Of a DNA stretch of 64,000 nucleotides, positions 46,423 through 55,954 are shown one piece after another. Source of the DNA: a bacterium (lineage in GTDB: Bacteria; Eisenbacteria; RBG-16-71-46; CAIMUX01). A program made the position numbers and the translations under genes. The notes below the pieces were generated by a model. It saw only the letters and a list, made by a program, of their open reading frames with translations, ran no database searches and was not told where the DNA came from. Numbering within the stretch: position 1 is the stretch's first letter; every line of letters starts with the position of its first letter. The DNA lies in the NCBI GenBank assembly GCA_030431975.1, contig JAUIHP010000011.1, positions 62,001 through 126,000 on the forward strand, given 5' to 3'.

Positions 46423-47422
46423 ATGCAATCCGTGGGTCGACGAGCGCGTAGGTCACGTCTGAGATGAGAAATCCGATCAGGGTCATGAAGGCCGAGAACG
46501 TGGTTGTTGCCATGACCACGTTGTAGTCACGCTGGACGATCCCTTCGAAAGCGTAGAGCCCCATCCCCGGGATCGTGAAGATCGTTTCGACGATGACCGA
46601 GCCGCCGATGAGGATCGGCAGGACGCTGGCGAAGAGCGTGACGACCGGGATCAGCGAGTTACGGAGCGCATGCTTGAAGATGACGACCTTCTCGGCCAGA
46701 CCTTTCGCGCGTGCCGTACGAATGAAGTCCTGACTGATGACATCCAGCATCCCGACCCGCATCTGGCGCGAGAGGTAGGCAAAGCTCGTATAGGTCAGAC
46801 AGATCACCGGAAGGACACAGTGAAGGACCAGGTCCCAGATGTACCGGCCTTGGGAAAACGTCTCCGCGTCCTTGTCGTGAAGCCCGATCACCGGTAACCA
46901 GTCCAGACCGGTGGCCCCGAACGCCAGAATCAGTAGGAGCCCCGCCCAAAATGTCGGTAGCGAATAGAGCAGGAAGAGGATGAGCGTCGTCACCTTGTCC
47001 GCGATCGAACCCTGTTTCACGGCCGAGAGGATCCCGAGAGGCACGGCGATGAGATAGGAGAGCACGACCGAAACGAGAGCCAAGGGAACCGTCACCTTGA
47101 GACGGCGTCCAATCTCGTCCCGAACGGCCACGTTCGGTCGGAAGAACTCGTTCCCAAAATCCAACCGGACGACCGACGCCATCCAGTAGGCGTACTGGAC
47201 GAGGATTGGTTCGTCGAGCTTGTAGCGTTTGCGGAACTTGGCGGCCGCGTCCTCGACATTGGTGTCACCGGAAATGGATCCGGCCTCCCCACCGCCGATG
47301 GCGCCGGTTGCGATCGTTGCCGGATCCCCCGGCGCCAATCGCATGACGACGAAGAGAAGCAGAGTGATTCCGATCAGGGTCGGAAACATCCACAGGATCC
47401 TACGGATGATGTAACTCGCCAT
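46415..47422 (-). CDS. oppB: Peptide ABC transporter permease OppB
   Basis: This 335-residue protein starts MASYIIRRILWMFPTLIGITLLLFVVMRLAPGDP, the typical OppB start, and has the EAA loop ARAKGLAEKVVIFKHALRNSLIP. A small insertion follows PGDP. AGGAGGG lies 4 nt before the ATG. Gene order oppA, oppB, oppC, oppD, oppF on the minus strand is the standard one. Confidence 0.93.
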   Translation of the reverse strand: MASYIIRRILWMFPTLIGITLLLFVVMRLAPGDPATIATGAIGGGEAGSISGDTNVEDAAAKFRKRYKLDEPILVQYAYWMASVVRLDFGNEFFRPNVAVRDEIGRRLKVTVPLALVSVVLSYLIAVPLGILSAVKQGSIADKVTTLILFLLYSLPTFWAGLLLILAFGATGLDWLPVIGLHDKDAETFSQGRYIWDLVLHCVLPVICLTYTSFAYLSRQMRVGMLDVISQDFIRTARAKGLAEKVVIFKHALRNSLIPVVTLFASVLPILIGGSVIVETIFTIPGMGLYAFEGIVQRDYNVVMATTTFSAFMTLIGFLISDVTYALVDPRIAYD

Positions 47423-47591
47423 CCGTCCCTCCTAGCCTGGTGCGCCGTTGCAAGTCTTCGGGTTCCTTGGGGAGAGGCCCCGAGTCATCGCCTTCGGACG
47501 CGGATTGTTTCGAATCTGGAAAGGTCGACGGAACATGCCCCGGTGAGCGTTCCAGCGGACATCGCGGTCCGCCGGAACTCTTCACCCATTC

Positions 47592-49682
47592 CTACGCGCC
47601 GGGAAGCGGACGAGTACCCGGAGTCCCTTCTCCGTAGTACATATCCCGGAGACGGTAGCCCGGAGAGAACTTGTAGAGGCGAACGCCGCGCAGCTTCTTG
47701 GAGAAGGCGATCTTTCGCGGAACGTTCCAGCCGAAGAGGAAGGGTTGCTCTTCGTAGATCCGGGAGTGGAGTTGGTGCCAGATCTCGTAGCGCTTTTGCG
47801 GATCGAGCTCGCGACGCCCACGATCGATCAGATCATTGATGTCGGCTTCGTTGAGACCGGCCATGTTGCTCGTGCGCCGATCGAACGTGGCTTCGTCGCC
47901 GTGCCAGGATCCGTACGGATCGCCCTCGACGTCGTTCAGCGTCCAGGCCAGGTTGGCGGCATCGAAGTCACGATCGAGGATCTTCTCGAGGAAGGTCGCC
48001 CACTCCAGCGGCTGGATATTGACCTTCACTCCGATCTTTTCGTAGGACTCCTGCAACCTCTGCAGGAAGGTCTCGGAGGCCTTGTTGCCACTCGGCATGA
48101 GCGCTTCGATGACCAGGTTCGTGCCGTCCTTGTCGACGACGCCGTCTCCGTCCCGATCGAACCAACCCGCGTCGGTCAACAGCTGCTTGGCCTTGGCGAC
48201 GTCGTACGGATAGTGCTTCACATCCTGGTTGTAGGCCGGACCGAAACGGAACTGGGAAAAGGTCGCGGGCAGGGCCAGTCCCTGATAGTTCGTGCGCACC
48301 CAGTCCTCGGTATCAAAGGCATGGGCCAAAGCCTGACGTACGCGGCGATCGGAGAACTGCGGACGGAAGTTGTTCCAGACGGTGTAGCCGATACTGCCGA
48401 CGTAGGTGTAGGCCTTGTAGAAATTGTTGCGGAAGATGTCGGACTGCGTGGCCTCTCCCATGAAGTCTTCCGACTTCACGCGGTCGAAGATGTCGACCTC
48501 GCCGTTGAGCAGCGCCTGGAAGGCGGAGTTGTCGTCGTCGATGTGGCGCCAGCGAATCTCGTCGACATAACCAGCGGCTTCCGGAGCCGGATTCCAATAC
48601 TTGTCGAACTTCTTTGCTTCGATGTACTGACCGCGCTCCCACTTCGTGACCTTGTAGGGCCCAAGGCCGACCCAGTCGATGTTGTGGGGGTTGTCGTTGA
48701 CGTAGGTCCCCATCTCGTCGTCGGAGGCGTTCGGGTTGTAGTCCTTGTTCGTCTCGTCCTTCAGATTGTAGAGGTGGCTCGGAAGCTGACACATGTTGTC
48801 GGAGAACGCTTCGCGCGCCTTGAAGAACTGCTTGTCGTAGAAGAAACGGATGGCGTAGTCGTTGAGCTTTTCCGCGTGGATGACCGGATCGAAGACCCAG
48901 CGCTTTTCGTCGCAGTCGACGTGCGGATTCTTGAAGACCGACCAGGAGAAGTAGGCGTCATCGGCGTCGTACTTTTCGCCGTCGTGCCAGAAAACGTCTT
49001 CGCGCAGCTTGAAGGTGAAGACCGATCCGCCGATGCGCTCTTCGACCTCTGCCTTGGGAATGCGGCGCTCCTGAAGATCGTTGAACGCGCTGCCCGAAGT
49101 CACCACGTAGTCGTCTCCGTCTTCTGTGACCTTGCCGTAGACGATGTTCTTGTTGTCGTCCCCGCGTCCGCCCTTGAGAACCAGCGTGTCCTCGATGTCG
49201 AGGTTGGTGGCGAGGCTCAGCTCGTATTCCCAAGTCGCCGGGTTGAAGCGAAGGAGGGACTCGTGAACGTCGTAGTGAATCCAGTGGATGACGGCCGAGT
49301 TTTCGATCGAGAAGTTGAGGTTCGGCGGTTCGCTCGCAATGTGCTGGATGATGCGTCCACCCAGGGCCGGCTTCGTGCCGTCATCCTTCTCTGGATTGAA
49401 GAAGTCTTTGGGGGGAAGCCCCGGACCCGCCAGGTCCGCCGCCGTCACTCCCGCCGCCGCCATGTCCGCCGGCACTCCCGCATACGGGTCGTCGCTGGAC
49501 GAGGATTCGTTCGAACTCGAGGAGGAGGATTCGCCCCGACCGCCGGAGGACTCGTCGTCCGGGTAGTTGCTGCCGCCGCTACACCCTGCGGCCAAAACGA
49601 AAAGACCCGCGGAGACAAGCGCGGGAAAGGTCCATCCACCCACCCATCGGTAGGCGTTCATTTGAGGTAGCCGGTTCTTCAT
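47592..49682 (-). CDS. oppA: Peptide-binding lipoprotein OppA-like
   Basis: The ATG at 49682 after AAAGGAA gives 696 residues; the upstream frame is not needed. The signal has lipobox LAAGC-SGG. A Ser/Asp/Glu-rich linker follows, then an SBP_bac_5 fold (PALGGRIIQHIASEPPNLNF and WVGLGPYKVTKWERGQYIEAKKFDKYW). It would bind oligopeptides in the periplasm. The intergenic gap before oppB is 169 nt. Confidence 0.9.
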   Translation of the reverse strand: MKNRLPQMNAYRWVGGWTFPALVSAGLFVLAAGCSGGSNYPDDESSGGRGESSSSSSNESSSSDDPYAGVPADMAAAGVTAADLAGPGLPPKDFFNPEKDDGTKPALGGRIIQHIASEPPNLNFSIENSAVIHWIHYDVHESLLRFNPATWEYELSLATNLDIEDTLVLKGGRGDDNKNIVYGKVTEDGDDYVVTSGSAFNDLQERRIPKAEVEERIGGSVFTFKLREDVFWHDGEKYDADDAYFSWSVFKNPHVDCDEKRWVFDPVIHAEKLNDYAIRFFYDKQFFKAREAFSDNMCQLPSHLYNLKDETNKDYNPNASDDEMGTYVNDNPHNIDWVGLGPYKVTKWERGQYIEAKKFDKYWNPAPEAAGYVDEIRWRHIDDDNSAFQALLNGEVDIFDRVKSEDFMGEATQSDIFRNNFYKAYTYVGSIGYTVWNNFRPQFSDRRVRQALAHAFDTEDWVRTNYQGLALPATFSQFRFGPAYNQDVKHYPYDVAKAKQLLTDAGWFDRDGDGVVDKDGTNLVIEALMPSGNKASETFLQRLQESYEKIGVKVNIQPLEWATFLEKILDRDFDAANLAWTLNDVEGDPYGSWHGDEATFDRRTSNMAGLNEADINDLIDRGRRELDPQKRYEIWHQLHSRIYEEQPFLFGWNVPRKIAFSKKLRGVRLYKFSPGYRLRDMYYGEGTPGTRPLPGA

Positions 49683-50216
49683 CGGGATTCCTTTTGGGAT
49701 TGCCGTGGGGAGGCAACGCTCCCCGCTTCCTTTGTGGCGTGTGCCCAACGCCGTTCCTACGCGGGTTCCACCGGTCCCGTTCACGCGGGAGCTGCCAGGC
49801 CGACCGCGGGACTCTATCTATATATATGTGCGACGACCGCGGATCCGTTGCACCCGCGATCCCCCAATGTCCTCCGGGGGGACCGTCGCAAACGGTAGAA
49901 CTTCGGGAGGATAGCGGATTGGACCCATGGGGGTCGAGGGGGCGGGAAGGAGAAGTCGAGTGAAGCCGGGGGCTGATTTGACAGACTGAGGTTTCTCTCG
50001 CTCTCGATACTTTCGCCCAGACTTCGCTATCCCTTGGTGGGACGGACGGGAGGACTCTATACCGATCGTTCCGACTGAATTCGGATCCTCTGTTCCGTAA
50101 TCTGGGGCCTCCACACCCATCCGCTGCGGAATAGAGATGGACCCGGACGCGGACCGAAGTGTGTCAGTCGGTAGCAGGACCGGCAGTTCCCTCCAAGCCC
50201 GGGGAGGGAATTCACG
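49683..50216. other. 534-nt gap between divergent oppA and lipoprotein genes
   Basis: An AT-rich island (49815-49828, TATCTATATATATG) stands out in otherwise GC-rich DNA; on the minus strand it reads CATATATATAGATA and could form the -10 region of oppA. A TCCCCC/GGGGGGA inverted pair lies near 49865. Longer open frames here on either strand lack ribosome sites and recognisable proteins. No RNA gene was seen. Confidence 0.5.
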
Positions 50217-50891
50217 ATGTTTTCGAACGCGACGTTTTCGAACGCGATGTTGACGCCCGCGGTCGTATTCGTAGCAGGCTGTGCAGTCACGATCAGCCTC
50301 GTCAGTGGCTGCAGCCTGGCGGCCGCACGGGGCGACATTTTCGATCCGGTAGCCTCCGCTGCGGAAAGGGCCGAAACCGCCTTGGTGCTCGCGGATGCGG
50401 CCCTCGCCCTCTCTTCCCAGGTCGCGGATTCCGAAATCGCCACATCTGCCGACCCTCGGCACCTGTATCAGTCTGATGTCCGAAGCTACGATGACAACCT
50501 TCTCGAGCTCGCGGACGGATCGGTCGTCGAACTCATGGGCGAATTGGCCGGGTTCGGCACCCCAAGTCTGGACGAGACCTTCCTACTCATCCTTGGTTCC
50601 GTCGGTGAGATCTGGATCGAGGACCATGGGACCTACGCCTGCCGTGTCCTGACGGCGCCGAAGCGGTTCATCGAGAAACTTCCGTTCCGGGAGTGCCGGC
50701 TGGAGAAGCTGATCGCGGGCGGCCGGGTCATCCTGACCGAGGATCGGGGCGTCTATGAGATCCAGTTGTCGAGCCAGTCCATCCTACTGGAGATGGAGGC
50801 CGGAACTCCCCTTTGGATTGCGGCAGATCGGTGGGTCTTGGATTTGGGATCCGTGTACGTGGAAGCGTTGGAGGTGGAACGGCATTGGTAG
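50217..50891 (+). CDS. Lipoprotein of unknown function
   Basis: This 224-residue protein starts after GGGAGGG and has a lipobox at LVSGC-SLA. The N-terminus carries a duplicated TTTTCGAACGCGA sequence, giving repeated F-S-N-A. The rest alternates beta strands (LELADGSVVELMGELAGFG; EDRGVYEIQLSSQSILLEME). No family is recognised. A GPP34 gene follows 152 nt later. Confidence 0.65.
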   Translation: MFSNATFSNAMLTPAVVFVAGCAVTISLVSGCSLAAARGDIFDPVASAAERAETALVLADAALALSSQVADSEIATSADPRHLYQSDVRSYDDNLLELADGSVVELMGELAGFGTPSLDETFLLILGSVGEIWIEDHGTYACRVLTAPKRFIEKLPFRECRLEKLIAGGRVILTEDRGVYEIQLSSQSILLEMEAGTPLWIAADRWVLDLGSVYVEALEVERHW

Positions 50892-51043
50892 GTAGAGTCG
50901 TGTTGAATAGCGGCGACTCTTGTCGGTAAGGAGCCCCAGAGACAGCAATCCAAAAAGTACTCAAACAAGTGGGCTGCGGCCGGGAATCGATCGTGATGAA
51001 GCCAAGGGTTCCCCGACGACAGTCCAGATAAAGGAGCCGTCAG

Positions 51044-51730
51044 ATGCCTCCCCGAGCCGTCTCCCTTCAGCTTTACGAAGAGATCCTCTTGCTCGCCCTC
51101 AAGGAGGAACAGGGAACCTTCCACTGGAAGACCTACCGCCCCGCCCTGGGCGCCGGCCTCATCGCAGAACTTCTTCTCCGCAAGCGTATCGAAATCGAAG
51201 ACTCGAAACGAAAGCTGGTCACCGTCATCGACTCCAGCGCAACCGGGGATGCGGTCCTCGACCGGTTTCTGGGTGAGATCCAAAACTCGAGCCGACGCAG
51301 AAAGCTGGGTCACTGGGTCAGCCTCGTCCAGCGAAAGACCGAGTGGTCCCACGACATCGCAAAGGGCCTCTGCCGGAAGGGCATCCTGCGGGAGGAAGAA
51401 GACCGTGTGCTCGCGCTCTTTCGCCGGCGGACCTATCCGGAAGTCGATCCCCGCCCGGAGCGGGAACTCATCGCCCGAATGCGTAAGGCGATCTTCGGGA
51501 GTTCGAGAACGGTGGATCCGCGAACCGTGATTCTGATTTCACTGGCGAAGAGTGCCGACCTTCTGGCGGTGGCGTTCGAGAAGCGGGATCTCAAGGAGCG
51601 AAAGGCGCGAATCAAGCAGCTGGTCGACGGGGAGCTGCTGGGGCGTGCGAGTCAGGAGGCGGTGGATGCGGCCAACGCGGCGGTGATGGTCGCTACCATC
51701 ATTCCGGCTGTGGTCGTGACGACTTCCTAG
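51044..51730 (+). CDS. GPP34/VPS74-family protein
   Basis: This 228-residue protein starts after AAAGGAG. It fits the GPP34 fold: SLQLYEEILLLALKEEQGTF, then LGAGLIAELLLRKRIEI, and a second half ending in ISLAKSADLLAVAF and helical IKQLVDGELLG. In eukaryotes GOLPH3/Vps74 binds PI4P and retains Golgi enzymes; bacterial relatives have no known role. The last ~20 residues are hydrophobic (AAVMVATIIPAVVVTT), which could bind a membrane. Confidence 0.85.
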   Translation: MPPRAVSLQLYEEILLLALKEEQGTFHWKTYRPALGAGLIAELLLRKRIEIEDSKRKLVTVIDSSATGDAVLDRFLGEIQNSSRRRKLGHWVSLVQRKTEWSHDIAKGLCRKGILREEEDRVLALFRRRTYPEVDPRPERELIARMRKAIFGSSRTVDPRTVILISLAKSADLLAVAFEKRDLKERKARIKQLVDGELLGRASQEAVDAANAAVMVATIIPAVVVTTS

Positions 51731-51740
51731 GCAGAACCAG

Positions 51741-51776
51741 TTCACGAAGGCCTACTGCGATGACGGCCTTCATGAA
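51741..51776 (+). other. Inverted repeat after the GPP34 gene
   Basis: GAAGGCC (51746-51752) pairs with GGCCTTC (51765-51771), with partial outer pairing. It begins 10 nt after the GPP34 stop. No T tract follows, so terminator function is uncertain. Confidence 0.4.
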
Positions 51777-51949
51777 TCGTTCGGGATAGACTTTCGGCGA
51801 TTCGCTGCGGCCCAAGTTTCGGTCATGGGAACGAGATCGACGGTCAAAGTCACCGAGGACACCGCTGCCGCCCTGCTCTATGCTGACACCCAGAGTCACG
51901 TCGGCAGCAAGTGGCCTTTGGCCACGGTCTCTAGTTCCAGGACGATCCC

Positions 51950-52759
51950 ATGTCATTCTTCCTCCCCCGCGGCGCCGCCTGGCGCGAAGCGCTCGAAACG
52001 AATCCGCCCGGCCCGGGCAAACCCGGCTGGGAAGAGGAACTCTTCGACGCCGTCTCTCGCGAGATGGACCGCTTCCACAGCATGGGCCTCTTCGAACGGC
52101 GCGAACCCGCGTTTCGGATCCTCAACCTCCTCGCCGACTGGGCGGGACGTTGGCAGGACGCGGGGAGTCCCTACCTACAACCGTTGCTCTCCGTTTGGAA
52201 CCCGGTGCAGGGCTGGTTGGTCGGTAACTTCGTCGACCTCTTCGCCGGCGAGGCGGCCGTCGTCTCGGAACTGCCGCGGCATCGTTTCGTCACGATGCAG
52301 AGTCTTGACACGAACGTCGGGGTCTTTCTCTTCCACCGCGAATCCTGGCTTTTAGGCGCAGGCCACCTAACGCCGCGTCTGAATCCGGAAGAGGCCGTCT
52401 GGTCGATCATTCACTCCACCGGCACGGCAATGCGGGGCGGCTGGGACGGACCGAAGATGACCGCATGGATCATGGGTGGGCGTGCACGGGAAGCGGGAAC
52501 CCTGGTCGCGAGCATCGAGTCCGTTCTACAACAGGCGGACGTTCCGGAGTCTTCCGTGCGAAAGGACATGTCGTTGCGCTCGGAAGACGCGGGCCCATTA
52601 CATGCCGTCTTCGATCGTACGGAAGGCGCCGCCCGGCCTTTTCATCCTTCGTTCGATCCCGTCCACTTCAATCTGCGCACGTTGGGACACCGCAACCGCT
52701 GTCTCGTCGAGCGGGACAGCGCGTCTCCTTCGCTACTTTGGTTGTGGAACACACCATGA
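51950..52759 (+). CDS. Protein of unknown function coupled to cinA
   Basis: This 269-residue protein starts after AGGACG. It has a Trp-rich N-terminal half (FRILNLLADWAGRWQDAG and LLSVWNPVQGWLVGNFVDLF) and no signal peptide. The segment VWSIIHSTGTAMRGGWDGPKMTAWIMGG and the following helix vaguely recall CheD. Not recognised. The stop overlaps the cinA start as ATGA, which suggests co-translation. Confidence 0.65.
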   Translation: MSFFLPRGAAWREALETNPPGPGKPGWEEELFDAVSREMDRFHSMGLFERREPAFRILNLLADWAGRWQDAGSPYLQPLLSVWNPVQGWLVGNFVDLFAGEAAVVSELPRHRFVTMQSLDTNVGVFLFHRESWLLGAGHLTPRLNPEEAVWSIIHSTGTAMRGGWDGPKMTAWIMGGRAREAGTLVASIESVLQQADVPESSVRKDMSLRSEDAGPLHAVFDRTEGAARPFHPSFDPVHFNLRTLGHRNRCLVERDSASPSLLWLWNTP

Positions 52760-54063
52760 CGTCATCGCAGATGCAACCTCATGCAAAGGACGTCGTCGGG
52801 CGTCGCGCAGAGATTGTCGTGATCGGAGACGAACTGCTTTCGGGCGAAACGGTCGACACCAACTCCAACTTTCTCGATCGCCGATTGGAGTCGTGGGGCT
52901 GGACGGTCACTCGTCACACCACCGTCGTGGACGACGTGGAAGCGATTGCCTCTGCGCTACGGGAAGCGAGCGCGCGGGCTGATCTCATTCTCACCTCAGG
53001 TGGATTGGGTCCGACCGAAGATGACCTGACGCTGGAAGCCTGCGCGGTTGTTCAGGGGGTCGGGCTACGGCTGGATGAACCGACGTTGGCCCGCATCGAA
53101 GAGCGTTTTCGGAAGTACGGCCGCGAGATGACCCCGAACAATCGGCGACAGGCCATGGTTCCGGAAGAGGGCGAGGTTCTCGAGAACGAAGTCGGAACGG
53201 CGCCGGGGTTCACCTTCCAACTGGGGCAGGCGCGAGTCTTCGTCCTTCCCGGTGTGCCGCGCGAAGTCTTCTGGCTCACCGACAACACGCTCGCTCCGCG
53301 ACTGAACAGCGGGACTCCCGCGATCGTTCGGCGAACGGTCAAGATCATCGGCTTTGGCGAGAGCCGTCTCGAACACACCATTCGAGAGATCGTGGAAAGC
53401 CATCGGAGTCGGGTGCGATTCGGCTACCGGGCCCTGGGGTTCGAGAACCACATCAAGCTTGCGGTCGACATGGACAAGGCTCGTAATGCTGCCCAATCAG
53501 GCGCTGTTGACCTGGCCACGACCTGGCTCGACGACGTCGAGCGCGCTTTGCGGGAACAACTCGGGGACCGAATCGTCGGCTGTGACGACGAAGACTACAT
53601 CTCTGTGTTGGCCACGCGTCTCCTGGCCACGGGATCCACTCTCGCGACAGCCGAATCCTGCACGGGTGGACTGATGGGGAAACTCCTCACGGACCGCGCT
53701 GGGTCGTCGAGCTACTACCTCGGCGGAGTCGTCACCTATTCCAACGAGTCGAAAGTCGAGCTTCTGGGTGTCGACCCGGAGACGCTGGAAGAAGAAGGAG
53801 CGGTCAGCGAACCCGTTGCCGGACAAATGGCCGACGGCGTGCGCGAAAGATTGGGCGCGGACTACGGGCTCTCCGCGACGGGGGTCGCAGGACCCACCGG
53901 TGGAACGGAAGAGAAGCCGGTCGGACTCGTTTACGTCGGACTGTCCGGTCCCGAGGGGACGGAAGTGAAGGAGCTGCACAGCGTGGGAGATCGGGAAATG
54001 AACCGGCTCAACACCGCGAAGTTCGCGCTCGATTGGTTACGACGTCACCTGCAGGTTCCGTAG
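52756..54063 (+). CDS. cinA: CinA-family nicotinamide-nucleotide amidohydrolase
   Basis: The ATG at 52756 overlaps the upstream gene; 435 residues result and a longer frame is not supported. The N-terminal MoCF-type domain (EIVVIGDELLSGETVDTNS; LTSGGLGPTEDD) is joined to a C-terminal CinA domain (ATAESCTGGLMGKLL; GLSATGVAGPTGG). In other bacteria it deamidates NMN in pyridine-nucleotide salvage, with an ADP-ribose pyrophosphatase activity in the N-terminal part. Confidence 0.92.
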   Translation: MTSSQMQPHAKDVVGRRAEIVVIGDELLSGETVDTNSNFLDRRLESWGWTVTRHTTVVDDVEAIASALREASARADLILTSGGLGPTEDDLTLEACAVVQGVGLRLDEPTLARIEERFRKYGREMTPNNRRQAMVPEEGEVLENEVGTAPGFTFQLGQARVFVLPGVPREVFWLTDNTLAPRLNSGTPAIVRRTVKIIGFGESRLEHTIREIVESHRSRVRFGYRALGFENHIKLAVDMDKARNAAQSGAVDLATTWLDDVERALREQLGDRIVGCDDEDYISVLATRLLATGSTLATAESCTGGLMGKLLTDRAGSSSYYLGGVVTYSNESKVELLGVDPETLEEEGAVSEPVAGQMADGVRERLGADYGLSATGVAGPTGGTEEKPVGLVYVGLSGPEGTEVKELHSVGDREMNRLNTAKFALDWLRRHLQVP

Positions 54064-54080
54064 TCTGTGCTCTGACGGTA

Positions 54081-55100
54081 TCACTTTCCCTTTTTGCCGT
54101 CGCGAAACACGGCAAACGCCAGGCCGACAAGAACGACAGCCCCTCCCACCATTTCGAGCGGGAGCACCCGAAAGGCGAACGTCGCCGGAAAGAGCGCCGA
54201 CAGAATCAACTTCGACGTCGTGGTCAGCGGCGGATTGAGAAAGATCGTCAAACCTACGGTTGACGCCGGCAGGTACTGCAGCAACCAGGTCCAGATCGCG
54301 AAGCCGAGGACAGTGGCGAACACGGAGAGATAGCCGACACAAAGCCACCCGGTGAGGTCCGATCGCAACAGTTCCGGGCCACCACTCCACGGCATCATGA
54401 GGACGCTCGGGATCGCCCCGGCAATGATCGAAAGGTAGGTCCAGAGGATGGGATCGATCGTCTTCGTCTTCGGCTTGGTCAGGACCGAAAAGATCGACCA
54501 GGCGAGCGGGGCCAGCGAGGTGATCGCGATGAGGGCAGGGTAGCGAAGGCTTTGCCCGTCCCACCGCGCGCTCGCGATGACCGTCATCCCGAGGACACAC
54601 AACAGCAGCCCGGCAATCTTGCGTCCAGTCAGCTTCTCGCCCAAAGCAACGACGGAAAGGACGAGGATGAAGATCGGGGCAAGAGTAGTCGTAAGAGACG
54701 CGACCGGAGCGGGAACGCCGTGTTCCTGTCCGTAGTAGATCGCGAAGTTGTATCCCGGAACGGCCAAGGCGCCGCAAACGAGCAATCGCTTCCAGTTCTC
54801 TCGCCAGATCCGAATCGAGTCGTCCTTCCTCGAAGGCGCGAAGCAGTAAAGGACGCACAGGACGAAGACCGGGACGAATCGAGCGTTGGTCAACGAAAGC
54901 CAGTTGAAGCGCGCCGGACTTCCATCGGCCCCAAGGATGTACTCGAAGGCGATGAAGGTGTTCGACCAGATGAGGAAGAGCATCAGAGTGATGCCGGTGA
55001 GGACCCATCCGGGTTTTGTCGTGTCTCGTTCCAAGCCAGGAACGATACAACAACGGCAACCAAAAGCATGGCCGTTAACGGACACCGCGTTTTTCTCCAC
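54081..55100 (-). CDS. EamA/DMT-family transporter
   Basis: This 339-residue protein has ten predicted membrane helices in two EamA repeats (GVPAPVASLTTTLAPIFILVLSVVALGEKLTG and the C-terminal LPASTVGLTIFLNPPLTTTSKL). It exports metabolites or drugs; substrate unknown. It converges with cinA and is 75 nt downstream of the sigma factor gene on the same strand. The first ~30 residues are polar and Cys-containing, so the true start may be later. Confidence 0.85.
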   Translation of the reverse strand: MEKNAVSVNGHAFGCRCCIVPGLERDTTKPGWVLTGITLMLFLIWSNTFIAFEYILGADGSPARFNWLSLTNARFVPVFVLCVLYCFAPSRKDDSIRIWRENWKRLLVCGALAVPGYNFAIYYGQEHGVPAPVASLTTTLAPIFILVLSVVALGEKLTGRKIAGLLLCVLGMTVIASARWDGQSLRYPALIAITSLAPLAWSIFSVLTKPKTKTIDPILWTYLSIIAGAIPSVLMMPWSGGPELLRSDLTGWLCVGYLSVFATVLGFAIWTWLLQYLPASTVGLTIFLNPPLTTTSKLILSALFPATFAFRVLPLEMVGGAVVLVGLAFAVFRDGKKGK

Positions 55101-55175
55101 GGGCCATCATCGAGGCGACGGAGCCAATCCTGCGCTGTTTGGCGGGAAGCATGAAACGGAAACGGACGGCTCCGG

Positions 55176-55787
55176 CTAGCCTTCCTCGTCCCGATGCAGC
55201 AACCTGCGCATCGCCGACCGGGCACGGCTGAGCTGGCTCTTGGAAGTGCCGACTTCAACCCCGAGCCGACCCGCGATGTCCACGTGGGTGTAGCCCTCGA
55301 TGTCGTGAAGGATCAGGACCTCGCGGTATCCGTCCGGCAACTGAGCGATGGCCCGCTCCAAGTCGACGCGATGAATCTGTCGATGGATCTTCGGAGCTTC
55401 GGACAAATCGAGTGAGTCCACATCGGTGTGCTGTCGGCGGGTCCGCGCCCGAATCAGTTCGCGGGAACAGTTGAGCGCAATCCCGGTGAGCCAACTGCGC
55501 AAGCTGGACTCCCAGCGGAATCCGTCCAAGCGGTCGACGGCGCGGATCCACGCGGTTTGCAGAACCTCTTCGGCATCAGCTTGATTGCCACCAACGAAGC
55601 GGAGGATGGTTCGACCGAGAATCGGACTGTGGCGGGAATAGAGCGCGCGGAAGTCGGCCTCGCTTCGTGACGCCAGAAAGCGTTCTACGAGATCTCGATC
55701 GGCGGAACCGGCGTGATCCGTCTGATCGGTGTAGCCGGTGTGATCGGTGCGATCGGTCTGATCGGTGTGAGGATCGTCCTGCGGCAT
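55176..55787 (-). CDS. ECF-type RNA polymerase sigma factor
   Basis: The ATG at 55787 gives 203 residues; the 53-codon upstream extension is low complexity. Region 2 is DFRALYSRHSPILGRTILRFVGGNQADAEEVLQTAWIRA and region 4 is AIAQLPDGYREVLILHDIEGYTHVDIAGRLG. The N-terminus carries a 9-nt repeat coding T-D-x. No anti-sigma gene is adjacent; the next gene on this strand is the EamA transporter. Its target promoters are unknown. Confidence 0.9.
   Translation of the reverse strand: MPQDDPHTDQTDRTDHTGYTDQTDHAGSADRDLVERFLASRSEADFRALYSRHSPILGRTILRFVGGNQADAEEVLQTAWIRAVDRLDGFRWESSLRSWLTGIALNCSRELIRARTRRQHTDVDSLDLSEAPKIHRQIHRVDLERAIAQLPDGYREVLILHDIEGYTHVDIAGRLGVEVGTSKSQLSRARSAMRRLLHRDEEG
55713..55766. 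repeat. 9-nt tandem repeat in the sigma factor N-terminus
   Basis: There are six imperfect 9-nt units (GTGATCGGT type) coding T-D-(H/Q/R) or T-G-Y. The repeat keeps frame and lies before sigma region 2. Confidence 0.85.
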
Positions 55788-55954
55788 CGTTGTCGAAGAC
55801 CATACCGCCGGGAAGGCGTCGGATCGAGCGGGGATGGTTCGAAGGGAATCGGATGCCGTGTCCGCACCCAGCGGACGGTGGTCGCGATCCGCGCGCACGG
55901 TCCCGCGCGAATCCACGGCCGAATCCGTGCCGGGCTTATCCCGCACGCACCCTC

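Noticed and set aside
44638-49670. Two plus-strand open frames of over 600 codons opposite oppC and oppA
   Set aside because: Both are shadows of well-recognised minus-strand transport genes.
49818-50462. Minus-strand 214-codon frame upstream of oppA
   Set aside because: It overlaps the plus-strand lipoprotein gene, which has a clear lipobox and ribosome site; composition is shadow-like.
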